Shown here in pieces: positions 6,389 through 6,706 of a stretch of DNA of 6,706 nucleotides; within the stretch, counting starts at the first letter, position 1, and each line of letters opens with the position of its first letter. Position numbers and translations under genes: made by a program. This DNA is from Sphingopyxis sp. GTDB lineage: Bacteria; Pseudomonadota; Alphaproteobacteria; Sphingomonadales; Sphingomonadaceae. The stretch lies in the NCBI GenBank assembly GCA_026125835.1, contig JAHCKJ010000120.1, forward strand, positions 1-6,706, given 5' to 3'. Below the pieces are notes generated by a model, which was given only the letters and a program-made list of their open reading frames with translations, was not told where the DNA came from and searched no databases.

Positions 6389-6450
6389 AGCAGCTCTTCA
6401 CCTGTTCTGAGAGGATAAATGCCACTCAAGTCCGGCATGACGATGGAGGT

Positions 6451-6706
6451 TCAGGGCGTGGTAGAGCCCGCGCCGCTATCGCCCCCCAGCGCGCGGAACA
6501 GCGCGATGCGCGTCTGGACGAGCAGCAGCTGGGTCGCAATCTCGCTGCGCCGCGCGGCATAGAGGCTGCGCTGTGCGTCGAGGCTGGCGAGGAAACTGTC
6601 GACGCCACCCTTGTAGCGGGCATCGGCCAGCATCGCCGTGTCGGTCGCGGCCGCGGTGTTCGCGGCGGCGGCGCGCGCCCGTTCGGCGATCGTCCCCTGC
6701 ACCGCC
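6451..6706 (-). CDS. TolC/OprM/NodT-type outer-membrane efflux protein, C-terminal part
   Basis: The C-terminal 84 complete codons of a gene that continues past the right edge; stop TGA is at 6451-6453. Proteins of this family are trimeric outer-membrane channels that join RND or ABC pumps and periplasmic adaptors to export drugs, metals or other compounds. The evidence is the last coiled-coil hairpin of the family: a heptad-rich alanine helix (ERARAAAANTAAATDTAMLADARYKGGVDSFLASLDAQRSLYAARR), where YxxGxxSxLxxLDAQRxLxxA is diagnostic, then ATQLLLVQTRIALFRALGGD, the typical closing helix with ALGGG-like ending. A GTG at 6700-6702 is internal, not the start. The tail after ALGG (DSGAGSTTP) is short. 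The gene is on the same strand as imuA, but about 307 bp, a repeat region and a promoter separate them, so it is probably not in the SOS operon. Substrate cannot be inferred. Confidence 0.88.
   Translation of the reverse strand, partial: AVQGTIAERARAAAANTAAATDTAMLADARYKGGVDSFLASLDAQRSLYAARRSEIATQLLLVQTRIALFRALGGDSGAGSTTP

Larger units (their letters stand above)
6279..6425. mobile_element. Putative MITE-like palindromic insert, no coding capacity
   Basis: The 147-bp segment between the two TCAAGTC copies is an imperfect inverted repeat over most of its length. The left end reads GGCCTTTACATCC then GAGCAGGT. The right end, in reverse complement, reads GTGGCATTTATCC then GAACAGGT. Inside these ends is a perfect 23-bp inverted pair. 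It has no open frame of note, so any movement would depend on a transposase supplied elsewhere. Terminal inverted repeats, a direct repeat at the borders and restoration of an older palindrome on removal together suggest a small non-autonomous element. It may instead be a REP-type array that expanded by recombination. The class of any parent transposon is unknown. Confidence 0.5.
6216..6443. repeat. Interrupted palindromic intergenic repeat
   Basis: This gene-free region holds a palindrome that has been split. The left arm 6216-6246 matches, in reverse complement, 6259-6278 joined to 6433-6443, at 28 of 31 positions; the three mismatches cluster near 6265-6267. Rejoined, the element would be 74 bp with a 12-base loop. 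The outer 18 bp (6216-6233 and 6426-6443) are perfect inverted repeats as they stand. The left arm also holds an 8-bp hairpin, ATGCCGGA-CTTGA-TCCGGCAT (6221-6241). It begins seven bases after the efflux gene stop, so it could have formed that gene's 3' end. It resembles the GCCGGACTTGATCCGGC repeats I recall from sphingomonad intergenic DNA, but copy number cannot be checked here. Confidence 0.75.

Noticed and set aside
6353..6407. Further LexA box halves (GTTC at 6353 and 6404)
   Set aside because: Neither has a second GTTC at the required 7-base spacing, and both are within the repeat insert.
3929..6418. An 829-codon open frame on the plus strand, opposite imuB and imuA
   Set aside because: It is fully antisense to two well-recognised genes, is rich in Arg, Gly and Ala as expected from GC-rich complement DNA, shows no family motif, and crosses the promoter and repeat region.
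6216..6443. CRISPR array
   Set aside because: The repeats are inverted rather than direct and evenly spaced, there are only two copies of each, and no cas gene is present.

Overview
The window is high-GC DNA from an alphaproteobacterium, most likely a sphingomonad (Sphingomonas/Sphingopyxis type). The class call rests on a GTTC-N7-GTTC LexA box, which is the alphaproteobacterial form of the SOS operator, and on an imuA-imuB-dnaE2 operon behind it. The family guess also uses the compact flagellin and the style of the CCCCGGC-GAAA-GCCGGGG intergenic palindromes, which I recognise only from memory. Genus is not determined.

Layout from left to right. 1-491 (+) is the 3' end of a flagellin gene. 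It is followed by a weak hairpin (508-543) and a strong intrinsic terminator (547-583). The centre, about 633-6143, is one minus-strand operon read right to left: imuA (5355-6143), imuB (3914-5449) and dnaE2 (633-3917). imuB starts 95 bp inside imuA, and dnaE2 starts inside the imuB stop codon (ATGA overlap). All three are intact. Flagellin and dnaE2 are convergent and share a 141-bp gap of hairpins. Upstream of imuA lies a compact control region: a perfect -35 (TTGACA), 17-bp spacer, a 4/6 -10, then a perfect LexA box that covers the probable transcription start and the Shine-Dalgarno sequence. From 6216 to 6443 is a repeat region without a gene. From 6451 to the right edge (-) is the C-terminal end of a TolC/OprM/NodT-type outer-membrane efflux protein.

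How the genes work together. By family knowledge, ImuA, ImuB and DnaE2 form the SOS-induced mutasome. DnaE2 is the error-prone lesion-bypass polymerase. ImuB is a catalytically dead Y-family scaffold that contacts the beta clamp. ImuA is a RecA-like accessory protein with no usable Walker A lysine. The sequence agrees: DnaE2 keeps its three catalytic aspartates and ImuB has lost its own.

The most unusual part is the repeat region. It reads as a 74-bp palindrome (31-bp arms, 28 matching) broken by a 147-bp insert. The insert is flanked by a 7-bp direct repeat (TCAAGTC) and is itself an imperfect inverted repeat with hairpin-forming arms. The simplest reading is one small non-autonomous palindromic element inserted into another, just upstream of the SOS promoter. 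I found no tRNA, rRNA, CRISPR array, transposase gene or wholly new gene system.
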